A stretch of 64,000 bases of DNA. It comes from Lujinxingia vulgaris. Lineage in GTDB: Bacteria > Myxococcota_A > Bradymonadia > Bradymonadales > Bradymonadaceae. The translations under genes were made by a program, and so were the position numbers. The stretch lies in NCBI RefSeq assembly GCF_007997015.1, contig NZ_VOSM01000005.1:339070-403069 (forward strand). The letters run 5' to 3'. Every line of letters begins with the position of its first letter. Positions within the stretch are counted from its first letter, which is position 1. Below, piece after piece: positions 62,727-64,000 of this stretch. The notes beneath the pieces are model-generated. The model was not told the DNA's origin. It was given only the letters and a program-made list of their open reading frames with translations, and searched no databases.

Positions 62727-63932
62727 ATGCCTTATTACTGGCTTATCGCAAACACCGGCACGAGCATTCTCAACAACTACAAACGCTCCCTTTCAGAAGA
62801 TGCGCGCGCGACCTTTGAAGCGTCCCTCAGCACGCTCGTTAAGACTCAGGAGCCCCGCTCCATTCTGGAGAAGACGGGGCATCAAAACCCCGCGCGCGCC
62901 TTGATCGAGGCGATTCGCGACTGGGCGGTGGAGACCAGTTACGGCGCGTCGGCGGAGATCAACAGCACACTGCGCATCCTCGAATCCCGGGGCGATGATC
63001 AGCTTTTGGAGTGTCATTTGCTCAGCAGCGACACCGTCGACGGTGTGATCGCCGCCCGAGGTGTGGAGCTGGCACTCAACGCGCTCTTTGCGGCGCGCGG
63101 TGTTAAAGACGTCGCGATCACCTCCCATCGCATCGAAGGCCTGCGGGTAGACTCCGCGAGCGCGTTTCGCCGTAAAGGGCTGCCGAAGTATATCGACACA
63201 GTGTACCGCATCTTGAGAGACGCCGGCGGCTACGACATGGTCTTCAATCCCACAGGTGGGTTCAAAAGCCTGGTGCCCTATTTGAGCCTCATCGCCATGC
63301 TCGAAGGCGCTGAGACGCGTTACATTTTTGAGCACTCCGATGAACTGCTTTCCCTGATGCCCCTGCCCATCTCGATCGACCCGTCGATGGAGAGCGCTGC
63401 TATCCCGGTTCTTCGCCAGAGCAGCGGCCCCGGACTCAGCGCCAGAGAAATTGAAGCCGATTTGGACCTGTCCGAGCCCCTTTATACATCGTCTTATGCG
63501 TCTTTGTGGGATGAGTTTGAAGAAGATGTCTACATCCCCTCGGGGCTCGGTCAGATTCTGCTCAACCGTGCGCCTGAACCCTCCACCGACATCTATCTAT
63601 CCCGGGTGGCACAAAAAGATCTCAAACGCATTGGCGAGGAAGGGAAGAGAGCGATCACACCAGGTATTGACGCGCTTCGTGACCCCCATCAACTGAAAAG
63701 CAAGCTGCACGGGCAATACTCACCCGAAAAGACCGATTGTCAGTGCCTTGGCTACGGCAACATGGCCTACCGCATCTACTTCAGAACTCGTGACGAAGAG
63801 GACCGCATTGACGTCGTGCGTATCTTCCTCAACGGCAATACCGAGCACGCCCGAAAGGATCGACTCACCGACAGCAAAGGCATCTGGTACGACCCCGATG
63901 CAGATTATGTCTCGTATGCTGACCTAGCCTGA
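62727..63932 (+). CDS. CARF-RelE fusion, Cami1-like CRISPR-linked mRNA interferase
   Basis: Protein of 401 residues. The N-terminus IANTGTSILNN and the later FNPTGGFKSLVPYLSLIAML (about 172-190) are hallmarks of the APE2256/Csm6-type CARF fold that binds cyclic oligoadenylate. A linker that may be a winged helix follows (about 220-285). The C-terminal ~110 residues resemble a RelE/ParE toxin: AQKDLKRIGEEGKRAITPGI, LKSKLHGQY, GYGNMAYRIYFRTR and DVVRIFL. The order CARF-wHTH-RelE is that of Cami1, a ribosome-dependent mRNase activated by cA4 in type III CRISPR systems. The start is set at 62727, where GGAG lies six bases ahead; the ATG at 62715 has no ribosome site. No cas gene or array is visible in the window. 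Confidence 0.85.
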   Translation: MPYYWLIANTGTSILNNYKRSLSEDARATFEASLSTLVKTQEPRSILEKTGHQNPARALIEAIRDWAVETSYGASAEINSTLRILESRGDDQLLECHLLSSDTVDGVIAARGVELALNALFAARGVKDVAITSHRIEGLRVDSASAFRRKGLPKYIDTVYRILRDAGGYDMVFNPTGGFKSLVPYLSLIAMLEGAETRYIFEHSDELLSLMPLPISIDPSMESAAIPVLRQSSGPGLSAREIEADLDLSEPLYTSSYASLWDEFEEDVYIPSGLGQILLNRAPEPSTDIYLSRVAQKDLKRIGEEGKRAITPGIDALRDPHQLKSKLHGQYSPEKTDCQCLGYGNMAYRIYFRTRDEEDRIDVVRIFLNGNTEHARKDRLTDSKGIWYDPDADYVSYADLA

Positions 63933-63965
63933 CCCTCGAGCTTCCAACTCTCCTTCTCAAACGCC

Positions 63966-64000
63966 CGCGCCCACCCGGAAGAACCTTCCCGGTGGGCGCG
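63966..64000. terminator. Hairpin at the window end
   Basis: CGCGCCCACC pairs with GGTGGGCGCG, and GGAAG with CTTCC inside. It lies 33 bp after the CARF-RelE stop. Whether a T-tract follows cannot be seen because the window ends. Confidence 0.6.

Overview
The window is GC-rich, densely coded DNA from a Gram-negative bacterium. It encodes many lipoproteins with Asp/Pro/Glu-rich linkers, Cys-rich repeats, thrombospondin type 3 repeats and a MopE-type metal-binding motif. Together with a zinc-ribbon/FHA/ABC transporter, these suggest a deltaproteobacterial-type lineage such as Bradymonadales or another Myxococcota relative. The organism call is inference from gene content, not a database match.

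Layout. 1-1.6 kb: katG (partial) divergent from oxyR. 1.7-8.4 kb: a leftward glycan cluster (SpsF-like cytidylyltransferase, NeuB-like synthase, a glycosyltransferase fused to a CMP-sugar synthetase, a polytopic membrane protein, an asparagine synthase). 8.8-15.6 kb: glpD, two paralogous Cys-rich lipoproteins, a diacylglycerol-kinase-fold lipid kinase and a Gfo/Idh/MocA oxidoreductase. 15.9-20.6 kb: the FHA-ABC transporter and a VWA surface lipoprotein. 20.8-32.1 kb: two small membrane or coiled-coil proteins, a GMC oxidoreductase/Rieske/MscS run, a Nudix hydrolase, an OmpA-family protein, an L,D-transpeptidase lipoprotein and TlyA. 32.7-40.4 kb: a phosphodiesterase lipoprotein, TetR, CutA, a PEP-utilising phosphotransferase, pirin and a YdjM-like membrane hydrolase. 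40.25-43.58 kb: an inserted segment bounded by perfect 128-bp direct repeats, with a MerR-controlled mercury operon between phage/eCIS tail gene remnants. 43.7-61.5 kb: mostly surface lipoproteins (including two collagen-like paralogues and a 1549-residue protein with a PI-PLC-like domain), plus a HIRAN protein and a HipBA module. 61.8-64 kb: a small zinc-ribbon protein, a tRNA-like relic and a CARF-RelE effector.

The most notable system is the CARF-RelE protein at 62727-63932. It looks like the Cami1 class of cyclic-oligoadenylate-activated mRNA interferases of type III CRISPR immunity, but no array or cas operon is visible in this window. Two families of dispersed structured repeats were also found. 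Family 1 has copies near 3.3, 8.5 and 18.5 kb, and family 2 near 32.1, 47.1 and 47.25 kb. Several copies abut gene 3' ends, and copies carry paired changes that keep their stems.

Many neighbouring genes overlap or are separated by only a few bases, so several operons can be inferred: asnB-like to GT/CMP synthetase, GMC to MscS, cutA to the PEP phosphotransferase, merR to the HMA lipoprotein, and hipBA. Many starts were moved downstream of the longest open frame because a Shine-Dalgarno sequence and signal peptide or domain start agree on a later codon.
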